A stretch of 49,245 bases of DNA. It comes from Acidobacteriaceae bacterium (lineage in GTDB: Bacteria; Acidobacteriota; Terriglobia; Terriglobales; Acidobacteriaceae). Shown one piece after another: positions 48,430 through 49,245 of this stretch. The stretch lies in NCBI GenBank assembly GCA_027307045.1, contig DAHUXR010000021.1, positions 1 through 49,245 of the forward strand, read 5' to 3'. The stretch's first letter is position 1; the number at the start of each line of letters is the position of its first letter. The notes beneath the pieces are model-generated. The model did no database searches, was not told where the DNA came from, and saw nothing but the letters and a program-made list of their open reading frames with translations. The translations under genes were made by a program, and so were the position numbers.

Positions 48430-49245
48430 ATGAGCGATGTTTTGGCTTACGATGCAGTCATGCAAGAGCCACAAGGCAGCAGACAGAGTGAAGTAAAACC
48501 TCCTGTGCGGCTACGCCAACCGCAAAGAAGCCAGATGGAAATGCGGGTTCAGTGTCCGGATGATTGGGTAGGAGCGGACCATTCTGTACGTATGGTGGCA
48601 GAGGTGGTGGAGCGCCTGAATATAAGCAAGTTTTGTGAGGACATCAAAGCGCGGGAAGGGGAAGTGGGTCGGGACGCTACCGATCCGGGATTGCTGATTA
48701 GCTTGTGGCTATATGCCTGTATACGTGGCATTGGGTCGGGGCGAGAGTTAGCCCGGAGGTGCGAAGAAAGCAAGCCGTTTCTGTGGCTGTGCGGAGGGGT
48801 GACGGTGAACCACCGTATGCTGTCGGACTTCCGCACCGATCATGGTGAAGCCTTGGATGAGTTGCTGACGCAGGTGATAGCGTCGTTAGTGGAACAAGGA
48901 GTGGTGAAGGTAAGCCGCATTAGTCAGGATGGGGTGCGGGTGAGAGTAGGAGTGGGGTCGGCGAGCTTCCGGCGGGAAGAGCGACTAGAGAAGCTGCTGG
49001 AAGAAAGTCGGCAGCACGTGGAGGAACTGAAGCGGCAACTGGAGGCGCCGGAGAGTTTGGAGAAAATCAAAGCTGGGCAACTCCAGGCACAACAACGGCG
49101 GGCGGAGGAGAAGCAGAAGCGATTAGAAGATGCGCTGGCGCAGCTACCGGAGTTGAAGAAGAAGCAGGAAGAGGCGGCCCAGCGGGCCGGGCAAGGCAAG
49201 TACGGAGACAAAGTCCGGGCTAGGCAGCTACGGGTGAGCACGACG
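48430..49245 (+). mobile_element. IS1182-like transposase, 5' part (runs off the window)
   Basis: An uninterrupted frame of 272 codons starts near 48430 and continues past the window end. WVGADHSVRMVAEVVERLNI, PGLLISLWLYACIRGIGSGR and VNHRMLSDFRTDHGEALDEL are typical of IS1182 (IS5-related DDE) transposases. SQDGVRVRVGVGSASFRREE carries the first catalytic Asp. A long coiled coil follows. Start codons at 48430, 48460 and 48541 are possible; the last would lose conserved residues little. The terminal inverted repeat cannot be fixed since the right end is not in the window. The sequence looks intact as far as it goes. Confidence 0.88.

Overview
The window looks like a chromosomal segment of an acidobacterium, probably class Terriglobia. 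This is an inference from gene content. It has an acidobacterial-type PadR regulator followed by the start of an ADOP-type permease. It also has lactonase-fold beta-propeller lipoproteins, a reaction-centre-cytochrome-like c-type cytochrome, a RAYT transposase with REP repeats, and many short dispersed intergenic repeats. There is no rRNA, CRISPR array or recognisable prophage.

Layout. Positions 1-5500 hold a HAD hydrolase, a small membrane protein, an M49-like metallopeptidase coupled to a PilZ protein, an RNase H-like protein and a 1-kb gene-poor stretch. Positions 5500-8100 hold an L,D-transpeptidase and a prohibitin-like SPFH protein. Positions 8400-14700 form a + strand operon of a secreted protein, a family 5 solute-binding protein, a histidine kinase and an NtrC-type regulator. 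A GIY-YIG gene broken by one stop codon lies between kinase and regulator. A CAT-anticodon tRNA and an alpha/beta hydrolase follow. Two divergent genes (16249-17925) share a spacer with two CRP-like palindromes. Positions 18300-24650 hold an outer-membrane beta-barrel protein and a minus-strand operon of DsbD-N protein, redoxin, Rsm22-like methyltransferase, TVP38 protein and two glycosyltransferases. Positions 24700-29450 hold a transglutaminase, a metal-handling-like secreted/membrane gene pair with an 18-bp palindrome upstream, and a small charged protein.

Positions 29900-35450 hold a WD40-like protein, a junction of two truncated genes, and an aromatic amino acid operon (chorismate mutase, DAHP synthase). 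That operon is preceded by a Phe/Tyr-rich leader peptide and an intrinsic terminator, which together look like a classical attenuator. A divergent aromatic amino acid decarboxylase follows. Positions 35600-43500 hold a membrane protein, a beta-propeller lipoprotein, a decayed padR-permease pair interrupted by a RAYT element between 39-bp direct repeats, an exordium-like secreted protein, a TPR protein and a PstS-like protein. Positions 44064-46206 are the most interesting part: an unrecognised 249-aa protein, a tRNA-like RNA on an extended stem, and the RNA ligase RtcB, all on one strand. The window ends with a multihaem-type cytochrome, a divergent peptide deformylase and the 5' part of an IS1182-like transposase.

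The best candidates for undescribed biology are the RtcB-linked tRNA-like RNA, the near-leaderless Phe/Tyr attenuator, the twin CRP-like sites and the heptanucleotide repeats scattered through the window.
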